Below, piece after piece: positions 15,037 to 24,568 of a stretch of 64,000 nt of DNA (the stretch's first letter is position 1; every line of letters starts with the position of its first letter). The notes beneath the pieces were generated by a model, which saw only the letters and a program-made list of their open reading frames with translations, was not told where the DNA came from and ran no database searches. Position numbers and translations under genes: made by a program. Origin of the DNA: CAJQGY01 sp905478015 (lineage in GTDB: Bacteria; Pseudomonadota; Gammaproteobacteria; Magnimaribacterales; D2472); contig CALSPZ010000001.1 in assembly GCA_943788365.1 (NCBI GenBank), positions 682,001-746,000 of the forward strand, given 5' to 3'.

Positions 15037-15780
15037 CTAATTATTCCTATTAAATTTATTTGCTATTAAAGCAAACTTCTTACCATCCAGTGATGCTCCT
15101 CCAATAAGAGCTCCATCTACATTGCTGCATTTAAAAAAAGATCCAGCATTTTCAACATTAACACTCCCACCATAACAAACCTTTGGAGTGTAATTATTTG
15201 AAGTTGTCGATTGTACAACATCTTTTATATATTCGTTAATTTGATTTACATCATTTGGACTGGGAGTTTTTCCGGAACCAATTGCCCACAAAGGCTCATA
15301 AGCAATAATAATATCTTCAGGTATGCTTATGTTTTTAAGACATTCTTCAAGCTGCATCCTTATTGTTGTATATGTTTTTTTCTCTTCAAAATCTGAAAGA
15401 GATTCACCTACGCATAAAACCGGAGTCAATTTAAAAGAAATTAAATTCTCGATCTTTTGTTTAATTAATGCATTATCTTCTTTAAAATTTTTTCTTCTTT
15501 CTGAATGGCCCACAATTGAAAAATTACAATTAAGATCGCTTAACATGGCTGAAGAAATTGAACCAGTATTGGGACCAGAACCAGCTCCAACATCTTGAGC
15601 TCCAATTTTTATATTTTCTAGGTCATTCTGCGATATGGATTTATAAAATTTGTCTATGTATATATGAGGTGGTGCAACTCCTACTGATGCAACATTGTCT
15701 TGAATTTGTGATTTAAAATCCTTTACCCAGCAATCAATCATCTCTTTAGATCCATTAGACTTAAAGTTAGCTATTATCAT
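15037..15780 (-). CDS. tpiA: Triose-phosphate isomerase
   Basis: TpiA interconverts dihydroxyacetone phosphate and glyceraldehyde 3-phosphate in glycolysis and gluconeogenesis. The 247-residue TIM barrel has the catalytic lysine in MIIANFKSNGS (Lys7), the electrophilic histidine in VGHSERR, the catalytic glutamate in AYEPLWAIGSGKTPSP and the phosphate-binding YGGSVN and GGASL segments. The N terminus is a few residues shorter than usual and reads NFKSN where NWKMN is typical. tpiA between glmM and secG is the Pseudomonas arrangement. Confidence 0.97.
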   Translation of the reverse strand: MIIANFKSNGSKEMIDCWVKDFKSQIQDNVASVGVAPPHIYIDKFYKSISQNDLENIKIGAQDVGAGSGPNTGSISSAMLSDLNCNFSIVGHSERRKNFKEDNALIKQKIENLISFKLTPVLCVGESLSDFEEKKTYTTIRMQLEECLKNISIPEDIIIAYEPLWAIGSGKTPSPNDVNQINEYIKDVVQSTTSNNYTPKVCYGGSVNVENAGSFFKCSNVDGALIGGASLDGKKFALIANKFNRNN

Positions 15781-15786
15781 TTTTTT

Positions 15787-17109
15787 TTAAAGCTTTGATT
15801 CGATTAATTTAGAAAGATCTTTTGCGTATTTCTTGGCTGTGTTCTCATCAGTTGCTTCAACCATTACTCTTATTTTACTCTCTGTTCCGGATGGTCTAAC
15901 CAAGACTCTATCAACTGTAATATCAGATTGAGCATCAGAGATAGCAGATTGAATAGACGAATCGTTTATAACATCCTTATTTTTTACAGGTACAGCAATA
16001 TTTATTTGTGGTCTTTTATTGTAATTAGACAGAACCTCGCTAGGTGTTTTTTCTAATATCATTAGTGAAGAAATAACTTTTAAAGCTGCAATTGTTCCAT
16101 CTCCTGTACTCACTAAATCTTTGCTAATAATATGTCCCGAGGTTTCACCACCTAGCAACCAACCTTTTTCAGAAAGTTTTTGGCTTACATATTTATCGCC
16201 GACATCAGCCCTTATGAATTTGTATCCTAATTTTTTGAGACCATCTTCAAGGCCGAAATTACTCATTTTAGTCCCAACTACGCCTCCCCAGGGACCCACT
16301 CTGTTAGGGTTTGAAAATGCCATAATATACAGTAGATCATCTCCATCTAAAATATTTCCATCACTATCAACTAAGATTACCCTATCCCCATCTCCATCAA
16401 GTGCAACACCATAATCTGCTCTATGCTTAATAACTTCATCTTGAAGAAGTTCAGGGTGAGTTGAGCCACAACCTTGGTTAATATTAAAGCCATCTGGATC
16501 AACTCCAATTAGAATGACCTCAGCTCCGAGTTCTTTAAATATAGCTGGGCTAACTTTATAACAAGCCCCATGAGCGCAATCTAGGACTATCCTCAATGAT
16601 GAAAAATTTAAATGAGCAGGAACAGTTGATTTACAAAATTCAATATATCGAGCGCCAGACTCATCAAATCTCTCTGCCTTACCTATCGATGAGGTGTTAA
16701 CTATATGCATTTCACCAGCTATAATTTTTTCTATTTTTTTCTCAAGATCTTTCGAAAGTTTTTCACCATTAGGCATGAATATTTTAATTCCATTATCTAA
16801 AAAATCATTATGTGAAGCGCTAATGACAAGACCAAATGCATCTCTGACTGATCTGGTAAGATATGCAACACCAGGTGTTGGTATGGGACCTAAAAGCTTT
16901 ACATCGATACCTGCTGATATAAAGCCGGCTTGAAGTGCAGATTCAAGCATGTAACCTGAAACTCTTGTATCCTTGCCAATCATTACGGTTTTCCAGCCAA
17001 GCTCTTTTGCAATAGTTCCTACAGCATGTCCAATTTTAAGACATGCCTCAGGAGTAATAAGAGTCTCAACAGGGCCTCTTATTCCATCTGTTCCAAATTT
17101 CAAATTCAT
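15787..17109 (-). CDS. glmM: Phosphoglucosamine mutase
   Basis: GlmM converts glucosamine 6-phosphate to glucosamine 1-phosphate, feeding UDP-N-acetylglucosamine for peptidoglycan and lipid A. The 440-residue protein has the opening KFGTDGIRG, the phosphorylated active serine in ISASHNDFLDNG (Ser99), the magnesium loop DGDGDR, the sugar-binding GGETSGH and the C-terminal phosphate-binding RPSGTESKIRVMVE. Length is as for E. coli (445). It lies 7 nt downstream of ftsH. The folP gene that often sits between ftsH and glmM is absent here. Confidence 0.98.
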   Translation of the reverse strand: MNLKFGTDGIRGPVETLITPEACLKIGHAVGTIAKELGWKTVMIGKDTRVSGYMLESALQAGFISAGIDVKLLGPIPTPGVAYLTRSVRDAFGLVISASHNDFLDNGIKIFMPNGEKLSKDLEKKIEKIIAGEMHIVNTSSIGKAERFDESGARYIEFCKSTVPAHLNFSSLRIVLDCAHGACYKVSPAIFKELGAEVILIGVDPDGFNINQGCGSTHPELLQDEVIKHRADYGVALDGDGDRVILVDSDGNILDGDDLLYIMAFSNPNRVGPWGGVVGTKMSNFGLEDGLKKLGYKFIRADVGDKYVSQKLSEKGWLLGGETSGHIISKDLVSTGDGTIAALKVISSLMILEKTPSEVLSNYNKRPQINIAVPVKNKDVINDSSIQSAISDAQSDITVDRVLVRPSGTESKIRVMVEATDENTAKKYAKDLSKLIESKL

Positions 17110-17116
17110 AATTGAA

Positions 17117-19027
17117 TTATAGCTCTTCGGCAGTACCTTTGATTGAAGTTTTTTTATCTACTTTTTTTGAAGGCTCATCATCAGACCAGCCTTTTGGCTC
17201 TCTAGGCTCAGCCCCAGCCATAATATCGTCTATCTGATTTGCATCAATTGTCTCATACTTTAAAAGCGCATCAGCCATAACATTAAGCTTATCTAGATTG
17301 CTTTTAAGCATTTCATCAGCCTTGTCGTAACAGGTACTTATAATAGATTTAATCTCTTGATCAATTAATTTAGAAGTATCTTCGCTTATTAGTTGAGATG
17401 GTGATGATGCAGATCTTCCTAAAAATGGACTTCCTTCATCCTCTCCATATTTTAATGGACCTAACTTTTCAGATAATCCCCATTTTGTAACCATATTAGT
17501 TGCAATATTTGTTGCAACCTCAATATCATTAGATGCTCCTGTGGTGATGCCATCATCTCCATTAATAATATTCTCGGCAATTCTGCCTCCAAATAATGCA
17601 CATATTCTGCTTAATAAATACTCTTTACTCTGCATATAGGTATCTTCCTCAGGAAGAAACATGGTTACCCCAAGAGCTCTTCCTCTAGGAATTATTGTTA
17701 CCTTGTACACAGGGTCATGTTTGGGTGAAAGTCGACCTACAATTGCATGACCTGCTTCATGATATGCTGTGACTCGCTTTTGCTCTTCACTTAATATCAT
17801 TGATTTTCTTTCTGCACCCATCATAATTTTATCTTTAGCTTGATCAAGATGATTTTGATCAATTTTTTTATCAGAGTACCTCGCAGCAAACAGAGCCGCT
17901 TCATTAATTAAATTAGCTAAATCTGCACCTGAAAAACCAGGTGTTCCTCTAGCAATAACGGATGGGTCAACATCAGCACTGATGGGTACTTTTCTCATAT
18001 GAACTTTTAAAATAGCCTCTCTACCTCTTATGTCAGGTAAATCAACAACTACTTGTCTATCAAATCTTCCTGGTCTTAATAAAGCTGGATCTAAAACATC
18101 AGGCCTATTAGTTGCAGCAATAACAATCACGCCATCATTGCCCTCAAAACCATCCATTTCAACTAAGAGCTGATTTAGGGTTTGTTCTCTTTCGTCATGG
18201 CCTCCACCAAGACCAGCGCCTCTATGACGACCAACAGCATCAATCTCATCTATAAATACAATACATGGTGACTGTTTTTTTGCTTGTTCAAACATATCTC
18301 TTACTCTTGAAGCGCCTACTCCAACAAACATTTCAACAAAATCAGAGCCTGAAATTGTGAAAAAAGGAACTTTTGCTTCACCAGCTACAGCTCTTGCAAG
18401 AAGTGTTTTACCTGTTCCTGGAGGGCCCACCATAAGAACACCTCTTGGTATCTTTCCACCGAGTTTTTGAAATTTTGTAGGGTCTCTTAAAAAATCTACG
18501 AGCTCTTGAACATCTTGCTTAGCTTCTTCACAGCCCGCAACATCATTAAAATTTGTTTTTACCTTTCCCCCCTCCATGAGCTTTGCTTTGCTTTTACCAA
18601 AAGACATTGGGCCGCCTTTGCCTGACATGCCGCCTTGCATTTGCCTCATGAAAAAGAAGAATATCCCTAAAAGAAGAATTATTGGGAATGCCCCAACCAA
18701 AAGCTGGGATAGTATTGAAGGTTGTTCAATTTTTTCATACACAGCAATTACGCCGTTATTTTCAATTGCAGAATCAACTGCTTCATCTTTTTTGAAGATT
18801 GGATGAGTTGTTTCAAACTTGGAGCCATCTAATCTATCTCCAATAATTGTCATTTGATCGCCTTTATAAACTACCTTTGCGATACTGTCAGATAAGACCT
18901 CTTCTTTAAATTGACTATAACTAATTTGCTCTCTCGTGTTTGAGTTCTCAATATTGTTAAATACAAATATTAAAAAAGAACCCAAGATCATCCATACAAA
19001 TAAATTTCTAACTATGCTATTCATCAT
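17117..19027 (-). CDS. ftsH: ATP-dependent zinc metalloprotease FtsH
   Basis: FtsH is the membrane-anchored AAA+ protease that removes misassembled membrane proteins and, in E. coli, controls LpxC levels. The 636-residue product has a transmembrane helix at about 8-24, a periplasmic domain, a second helix at about 108-127, the AAA domain with Walker A GPPGTGKT (201-208), FIDEIDAVGRHRG (Walker B) and the arginine-finger region, and the zinc site HEAGH (423-427). The start ATGA overlaps the rlmE stop by 4 nt. An in-frame second ATG follows immediately. Confidence 0.98.
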   Translation of the reverse strand: MMNSIVRNLFVWMILGSFLIFVFNNIENSNTREQISYSQFKEEVLSDSIAKVVYKGDQMTIIGDRLDGSKFETTHPIFKKDEAVDSAIENNGVIAVYEKIEQPSILSQLLVGAFPIILLLGIFFFFMRQMQGGMSGKGGPMSFGKSKAKLMEGGKVKTNFNDVAGCEEAKQDVQELVDFLRDPTKFQKLGGKIPRGVLMVGPPGTGKTLLARAVAGEAKVPFFTISGSDFVEMFVGVGASRVRDMFEQAKKQSPCIVFIDEIDAVGRHRGAGLGGGHDEREQTLNQLLVEMDGFEGNDGVIVIAATNRPDVLDPALLRPGRFDRQVVVDLPDIRGREAILKVHMRKVPISADVDPSVIARGTPGFSGADLANLINEAALFAARYSDKKIDQNHLDQAKDKIMMGAERKSMILSEEQKRVTAYHEAGHAIVGRLSPKHDPVYKVTIIPRGRALGVTMFLPEEDTYMQSKEYLLSRICALFGGRIAENIINGDDGITTGASNDIEVATNIATNMVTKWGLSEKLGPLKYGEDEGSPFLGRSASSPSQLISEDTSKLIDQEIKSIISTCYDKADEMLKSNLDKLNVMADALLKYETIDANQIDDIMAGAEPREPKGWSDDEPSKKVDKKTSIKGTAEEL

Positions 19028-19596
19028 TGTTTTTTAGCTCCATACAAATATATTTCTGCCGATTGTTTTTTAGAAGCGGCAGGTTTGAAAGTTTGGACTG
19101 TCTTAAATAACAAGCCCATTTCTTTTCTAAGACCCTTAAACATACTGTTTTGAAAGGTCTTAATTATAAATTTACCATTATTATTTTCTACATATCTATG
19201 AGCTGCTCTTAAAGTAAGCAAATTCAATTCATAAATATTTTCAATATCAACTGTATTTATACCAGTAATGTTTGGGGCTATGTCAGAAATTACAAGATTA
19301 AATTTACCTTTCAATTGATTTATTTGTGGTATTTCGTCAATAAGCTCTATGCTTTTTTGAAAGAAATTTACTCCTGCTATGTCTTCCATTTCGAGTATAT
19401 CAATTGCATAAATTTCTGATTTAGGTAATTTTAATTTTAAATAATGAGACCACCCTCCTGGAGCAGACCCTATATCTAAGATTTTTTGAGTTCCTTTAAG
19501 TGAGTTTGTTTTAATTAAAATCTCTTCAAGCTTGAAGACGGCCCTAGTTTTAAAACCAGATTGTTTTGCCTTAATAGCCCATTTGTCTGCATGCAT
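19024..19596 (-). CDS. rlmE: 23S rRNA 2'-O-ribose U2552 methyltransferase
   Basis: RlmE (FtsJ/RrmJ) methylates U2552 in the A loop of 23S rRNA, a late step of 50S assembly. The 190-residue Rossmann methyltransferase has the SAM-binding motif DIGSAPGGWSHYL, and the K-D-K-E catalytic set is visible as FKLEEI, ISDIAPN, FIIKTFQ and SAEIYLY. It lacks about 18 residues of the E. coli N terminus. Its ATG overlaps the greA stop by 1 nt (TAATG) and its stop overlaps ftsH by 4 nt, so the three genes are coupled. Confidence 0.97.
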   Translation of the reverse strand: MHADKWAIKAKQSGFKTRAVFKLEEILIKTNSLKGTQKILDIGSAPGGWSHYLKLKLPKSEIYAIDILEMEDIAGVNFFQKSIELIDEIPQINQLKGKFNLVISDIAPNITGINTVDIENIYELNLLTLRAAHRYVENNNGKFIIKTFQNSMFKGLRKEMGLLFKTVQTFKPAASKKQSAEIYLYGAKKQ

Positions 19597-20072
19597 TATA
19601 AATGCTTTACATCTATGACTTCAAAATTAAGTTTTTTAGACGGAGTATCAATTATTAATTCGTCATCCACATGCTTCCCAATTAAGCCCTTTGCTATAGG
19701 AGTATCTATTGAAATTTTTCCAGCATCTGGATCTGATTCAAGATTACCCACTATTTTGTATGTAATCTCCCTATCTTCGTCAATATTATAAAGGGTTACA
19801 GTTGAACCAAAAATAACCCTACCTGTCTCCGGAATGTCTTTTACATCAATTACTTGAGCGCTAGATAGAGCGCTCTCAATTTCGTTTATCTTTGCCTCAA
19901 CAAGACCTTGAAGCTCTTTTGCAGCATGGTACTCTGCATTTTCTTTTAAATCCCCATGGGCTCTTGCTTCAGCAATAGCTTCAGAAATTTTAGGCCTCTC
20001 AATAAACTTCAGCTGAGATAATTTTTCTTTTATGGCCTTTTCACCATCTTTAGTAATAGGAACTGAATTCAT
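19596..20072 (-). CDS. greA: Transcription elongation factor GreA
   Basis: GreA inserts its coiled coil into the RNA polymerase secondary channel and stimulates cleavage of backtracked RNA. The 158-residue product has exactly the E. coli length, with the N-terminal coiled coil carrying the tip motif ARAHGDLKENAEYHAAKE (conserved acidic tip residues present) and a C-terminal FKBP-like domain (GSTVTLYN to the end). It lies 27 nt after carB and overlaps rlmE by 1 nt. The yhbY gene found between greA and rlmE in relatives is absent. Confidence 0.98.
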   Translation of the reverse strand: MNSVPITKDGEKAIKEKLSQLKFIERPKISEAIAEARAHGDLKENAEYHAAKELQGLVEAKINEIESALSSAQVIDVKDIPETGRVIFGSTVTLYNIDEDREITYKIVGNLESDPDAGKISIDTPIAKGLIGKHVDDELIIDTPSKKLNFEVIDVKHL

Positions 20073-20099
20073 AATATTATTATAACAAGATATTTGAAA

Positions 20100-23000
20100 C
20101 TAATTAATTTCTTGTAATGAAGAGTAATCCCAATCGTCTTCATGGGTATTTAAAGCTTCCATTATAGCAAAAGCTCCAAACATGGTTGTGGTGCAGAAAG
20201 TCTTAGTTCTTAATGCAGATTGTCTTATGGATGAAGAATCTTCTATTGATTGCTTGCCTTCAGTCGTATTTATAACTAAATCAATCTCATTATTTAATAG
20301 ACTATCGACTGTATGAGGTCTTCCCTCATTAACTTTATTAATTTTCTTTACTTCAAAACCTAAATCTGAAATATATTTAGCAGTGCCGCCTGTAGCAATA
20401 AGGTTGAAATTATTTTTTATAATTAAAGGTATTAAATTATTTAAATATTTTTTATCGGCATCTTTAACACTTATAAATACATCACCTCCAAGAGGAATAT
20501 TCTTACCTGCTCCTCTTTGGGCTTTTGCATATGCTTCACCAAAATTTCTACCAATCCCCATAACCTCGCCTGTAGATTTCATCTCTGGGCCAAGTATTGG
20601 ATCTACCAAAGGAAATTTATCAAAAGGAAGTACTGCCTCTTTTACAAAAAATAAGCCCTCTGGAAGTTTGGCTGAAAAGTTTTGATCGATTAAAGATTTG
20701 CCTATCATTGCTTTTGATGCAACTTTTACAAGAGAGTGTCCTATAGCTTTAGATATAAAAGGAACTGTTCTAGATGCTCTTGGATTAACTTCTATTATAT
20801 ATATTTCATTGCTCTTAACAGCAAATTGAATATTCATAAGACCTATAATATTCAGCTCCTTAGCAATTTTTATTGATTGATCTTCAATGCGCTCCTGTAT
20901 ATCCGCTGATAGACTATATGGGGGTAAAGAGCATGCTGAATCTCCTGAATGAATGCCTGCTTGCTCTATATGCTGAAGTATTCCACCTATTTGGATATTT
21001 TCACCATCAGACACTACATCCACATCCACCTCTATTGCGTCTGTTAAATATCTATCGAGTAAAACTGGTTTGCTATTAGATACCTCAACTGCATCAGTTA
21101 AATAAGAGTCTAATTCATTTTTATTATGGACAAGTTGCATAGCTCGTCCTCCAAGAACATATGACGGTCTTACAACAATTGGGAAGCCAATTTTTTCAGA
21201 TGCCTTAAGAGCCTCTTCTTTATTTTTAACAGTAGCGTTATTTGGTTGAGTTAGATCAAGCTTTTGAATTAGCTCCTGGAATCGCTCTCTATCTTCAGAT
21301 CTATCTATTGCATCAACATCAGTTCCAAGTATCTTTATTCCCCTCTCAGCAAGAGTGTCGGCTAACTTTAATGGAGTTTGGCCGCCAAATTGTATTATCA
21401 CACCATCAGGAGACTCAATATCTATAATATCTAAGATTTTTTCAGAAGTAATTGGTTCAAAATAGAGTCTATCTGAAATATCAAAATCTGTAGATACAGT
21501 TTCAGGGTTGCAGTTAACCATAATTGACTCTATTTGCTCTTCTTGCATTGCGAGAGATGCATGGACGCAGCAATAATCAAATTCAATACCTTGACCAATT
21601 CTATTAGGGCCGCTCCCCAAAACCATAATTTTCTTATTTTTAGTTGGATTGCTCTCGCACTTTTCACCATATGAGGAGTACATATAGCAAGTTGAAGTTG
21701 AAAATTCTGCCGCACAAGTATCGACTCTTTTAAATATTGGTAACACCCCTATAGATTTTCTATGGTCCCTTACAATTCTTTCTGATGAATTGGTTAGAAA
21801 GGCTAGCCTAGAATCTGAAAAACCTTTTTTCTTAAGTGAGATAAGCTCATTTTTATCAAGTGTGGCTATGTCTCTTTTAGTTGTTAGTTTTTCAATTTTT
21901 ATAATTTCAGCAAGTTGATCAAGAAACCAATAGTCTATCTTGGTGAGGTCATAGATTTTTTCATTGCTCCACCCCATTCTCATTGCATCTGTAACATAAA
22001 AAAGTCTATTTGGGCCTGGGAATGAGAGCTGATACTTTAATTCATTTTCTGAATCGGGATTGTCAGTGTCCAAAATAGAGTTAAAACCATCGAGATCTTC
22101 TTCCATACTACAAATTGCTTTTTGAATAGATTCTTGAAAATTGCCTCCCATGGCCATAACCTCTCCAACAGACTTCATTTGAGTTGTTAATCTTGAGTTA
22201 GCCTCAGGAAATTTTTCAAAAGCAAATTTTGGAATCTTTGTAACAATATAATCAATGCTTGGTTCGAATGATGCTGGTGTTAAACCGCCTGTAATATCAT
22301 TTTTAAGCTCATCTAATGTAAAACCAACAGACAATAATGCAGCAACTTTAGCAATTGGAAATCCAGTGGCTTTTGATGCAAGCGCAGAGGACCTACTTAC
22401 ACGAGGGTTCATTTCTATTACAACCATTTTTCCATTATCTGGATTTACAGCAAACTGGACATTAGATCCTCCAGTTTCAACGCCAATCTCTCTAAGAATT
22501 TTAAATGAAGCATTTCGCATTATTTGATATTCTTTATCAGTCAAAGTTTGTGCAGGAGCAATGGTTATTGAGTCTCCTGTGTGAACACCCATTGGATCCA
22601 GATTTTCAATTGAGCATATTATGATACAGTTATCATTTTTATCTCTTACAACCTCCATTTCATACTCTTTCCAACCAATTAATGACTCATCAATTAATAG
22701 TTCAGTTGTTGGAGATAGTTCTAGGCCTTTTTCACATATTTTCTTAAACTCATTGATATTATAAGCAATTCCCCCTCCCGTACCTCCCATTGTAAATGAG
22801 GGTCTGATAATGCAGGGGAATCCAATTTTTTCCTGAACAAGCAAAGCATCTTCCATAGAATGAGCAATTCCAGAATTTGGAGTATCAATATTTATTGATT
22901 TCATTGTCTTATCAAAGAGCTCTCTATCCTCTGCCTTGTCGATAGCTTCTTTATTTGCTCCAATAAGAATTACTCCATACTTCTCAAGCACACCCTCTTT

Positions 23001-23309
23001 TGCAAGAGATAACGCTGTATTAAGAGCTGTTTGCCCTCCCATTGTAGGTAAAATTGCATCAGGTTTTTCTTTCTCAATAATTTTTTCAACAGACTTCCAA
23101 TTAATAGGTTCAATATAAGTTGCATCTGCCATTAATGGGTCGGTCATTATTGTTGCTGGATTAGAGTTAACAAGAATTACTCTAAAGCCCTCATCTTTTA
23201 GTGCCTTGCAAGCTTGTGCGCCAGAATAATCAAATTCGCAAGCCTGCCCAATAATAATAGGCCCTGCTCCAATGATTAGTATTGAAGATATATCCTTACG
23301 TTTTGGCAT
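20100..23309 (-). CDS. carB: Carbamoyl-phosphate synthase large subunit
   Basis: CarB makes carbamoyl phosphate from bicarbonate, ammonia and two ATP, for arginine and pyrimidine synthesis. The 1069-residue product contains two homologous ATP-grasp halves. The first opens with SILIIGAGPIIIGQACEFDYS and the second with MVLGSGPNRIGQGIEFDYCC, each followed by EVNPR/EMNPR metal-binding motifs. A C-terminal regulatory MGS-like domain (about 930-1069) begins near KDADKKYLNNLIPLI. Length equals that of the E. coli protein within a few residues. The ATG lies 14 nt inside the end of carA. Confidence 0.98.
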   Translation of the reverse strand: MPKRKDISSILIIGAGPIIIGQACEFDYSGAQACKALKDEGFRVILVNSNPATIMTDPLMADATYIEPINWKSVEKIIEKEKPDAILPTMGGQTALNTALSLAKEGVLEKYGVILIGANKEAIDKAEDRELFDKTMKSINIDTPNSGIAHSMEDALLVQEKIGFPCIIRPSFTMGGTGGGIAYNINEFKKICEKGLELSPTTELLIDESLIGWKEYEMEVVRDKNDNCIIICSIENLDPMGVHTGDSITIAPAQTLTDKEYQIMRNASFKILREIGVETGGSNVQFAVNPDNGKMVVIEMNPRVSRSSALASKATGFPIAKVAALLSVGFTLDELKNDITGGLTPASFEPSIDYIVTKIPKFAFEKFPEANSRLTTQMKSVGEVMAMGGNFQESIQKAICSMEEDLDGFNSILDTDNPDSENELKYQLSFPGPNRLFYVTDAMRMGWSNEKIYDLTKIDYWFLDQLAEIIKIEKLTTKRDIATLDKNELISLKKKGFSDSRLAFLTNSSERIVRDHRKSIGVLPIFKRVDTCAAEFSTSTCYMYSSYGEKCESNPTKNKKIMVLGSGPNRIGQGIEFDYCCVHASLAMQEEQIESIMVNCNPETVSTDFDISDRLYFEPITSEKILDIIDIESPDGVIIQFGGQTPLKLADTLAERGIKILGTDVDAIDRSEDRERFQELIQKLDLTQPNNATVKNKEEALKASEKIGFPIVVRPSYVLGGRAMQLVHNKNELDSYLTDAVEVSNSKPVLLDRYLTDAIEVDVDVVSDGENIQIGGILQHIEQAGIHSGDSACSLPPYSLSADIQERIEDQSIKIAKELNIIGLMNIQFAVKSNEIYIIEVNPRASRTVPFISKAIGHSLVKVASKAMIGKSLIDQNFSAKLPEGLFFVKEAVLPFDKFPLVDPILGPEMKSTGEVMGIGRNFGEAYAKAQRGAGKNIPLGGDVFISVKDADKKYLNNLIPLIIKNNFNLIATGGTAKYISDLGFEVKKINKVNEGRPHTVDSLLNNEIDLVINTTEGKQSIEDSSSIRQSALRTKTFCTTTMFGAFAIMEALNTHEDDWDYSSLQEIN

Positions 23310-24417
23310 AGTCTTCCACCATTAATCTAAATTTGTTAAATAGCACCTGTATTTCCTGAGGACCTGGACTTGCTTCTGGGTGTCCCTGGAAACTAAATGC
23401 AGGATTATCTTTAAATTCTATACCTTGAAGAGAGTTGTCAAAGAGAGATATGTGTGTAGGTATAATATTGTCTGGTAGTGTTTTGGCATCAACAGAAAAG
23501 CCATGATTCTGGCTAGTTATAAAAACTTCTTTAGTCGCTATGTCTTGAACAGGATGATTTGCTCCGTGATGTCCAAACTTCATCTTATAAGTTTTAGCAC
23601 CAGCTGCAATCGATAGTAATTGGTGTCCCAAACAAATTCCAAAAATCGGTATTCCTGCTTTTAGAAATAATCTTATATTATCAATTGCATATGAGCATGG
23701 CTCAGGATCTCCAGGGCCATTTGAAAGAAAAATTCCATTTGGAGATTTTTTCATTATTTCTTCGAAAGAGGTCTTTGCGCATACCACATCAACCTTTCCA
23801 ACGGAGTCAGACAGCAACCTTAAAATATTTTTTTTAATCCCAAAGTCATAGGCAACAACATTAAGGTCCTTTTCGCTTTCAAGATAATCAGGCCAAGTAC
23901 CCTCTATCCAGCCGTATGCATCTTTTGTTGATACTACTTTTGCAAGATCTAATCCGGACAGGCCATCAAATCCTTGAGCTTTCTTAATAGCATCTTCTTT
24001 ATTAATTTTATTAAGAGAGCCAATACAACAACCCATTGACCCCTTCTCTCTTATTAAAGCGGTTAGATTTCTTGTATCAATTCCAGAAATTGCCATAGAG
24101 TTATTTTTTACTAGGAATTCTTCTAATGATTGAGAGCTCCTCCAGTTAGAAGGCTTAGAGCAGAAGTTTTTAACAACTATGCCACATGCATGAATTTTTT
24201 CAGATTCATAATCTTCAATATTAATCCCAGTATTTCCAATATGAGGATGTGTAAAAGTAATAATTTGTTTTTTATAAGAAGGATCAGTGATTATTTCTTG
24301 ATAGCCTGACATTGATGTATTAAAAACAATTTCTCCAACATCAACAATTTCACTTCCAAAACCCTCTCCATAGAAAATAGTTCCATCTTCTAGTGCCAAT
24401 ATAGAATTAAAAGGCAT
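23296..24417 (-). CDS. carA: Carbamoyl-phosphate synthase small subunit
   Basis: CarA is the glutaminase subunit that releases ammonia from glutamine and channels it to CarB. The 373-residue product has the CPSase small-chain N-terminal domain (LEDGTIFYGEGFG) and a class I glutamine amidotransferase domain with nucleophile Cys262 in FGICLGHQ and the His346/Glu348 pair in GHPEASPGP. It overlaps carB by 14 nt. No clear promoter hexamers stand out in the 151-nt divergent gap before map, and no dapB precedes it as it does in Pseudomonas. Confidence 0.98.
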   Translation of the reverse strand: MPFNSILALEDGTIFYGEGFGSEIVDVGEIVFNTSMSGYQEIITDPSYKKQIITFTHPHIGNTGINIEDYESEKIHACGIVVKNFCSKPSNWRSSQSLEEFLVKNNSMAISGIDTRNLTALIREKGSMGCCIGSLNKINKEDAIKKAQGFDGLSGLDLAKVVSTKDAYGWIEGTWPDYLESEKDLNVVAYDFGIKKNILRLLSDSVGKVDVVCAKTSFEEIMKKSPNGIFLSNGPGDPEPCSYAIDNIRLFLKAGIPIFGICLGHQLLSIAAGAKTYKMKFGHHGANHPVQDIATKEVFITSQNHGFSVDAKTLPDNIIPTHISLFDNSLQGIEFKDNPAFSFQGHPEASPGPQEIQVLFNKFRLMVEDYAKT

Positions 24418-24568
24418 TATAATAAGCCCTGAAGAGTTTTAGATAAAAAAGAGTTAGAAACTTTTATAGAAGATTTTTCGGATTTTAATGGGCTAAAATT
24501 ATGAGCTAGCATTAAAATTGTACTTTATAGACTTAGTCGCTTTATGTCTATGTTTTTCTGAGAAAAAA
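24418..24568. other. Divergent intergenic region between carA and map (longest gap)
   Basis: These 151 bases are the longest gene-free stretch in the window. They must hold the carA promoter (minus) and the map promoter (plus). I see AT-rich sequence with several TATA-like hexamers, none paired with a good -35 element, and a weak inverted repeat ATAGAC/GTCTAT (24527-24532, 24546-24551). I cannot recognise an ArgR, PurR or pyrimidine attenuation signal. Confidence 0.4.

Noticed and set aside
24527..24551. Inverted repeat ATAGAC/GTCTAT before map as a regulatory hairpin
   Set aside because: Only 6 bp with a 13-nt loop in AT-rich DNA; expected by chance.
24518..24568. Upstream TTG start for map
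   Set aside because: It adds 17 residues unlike any Map; the ATG at 24569 gives exact E. coli residue numbering.
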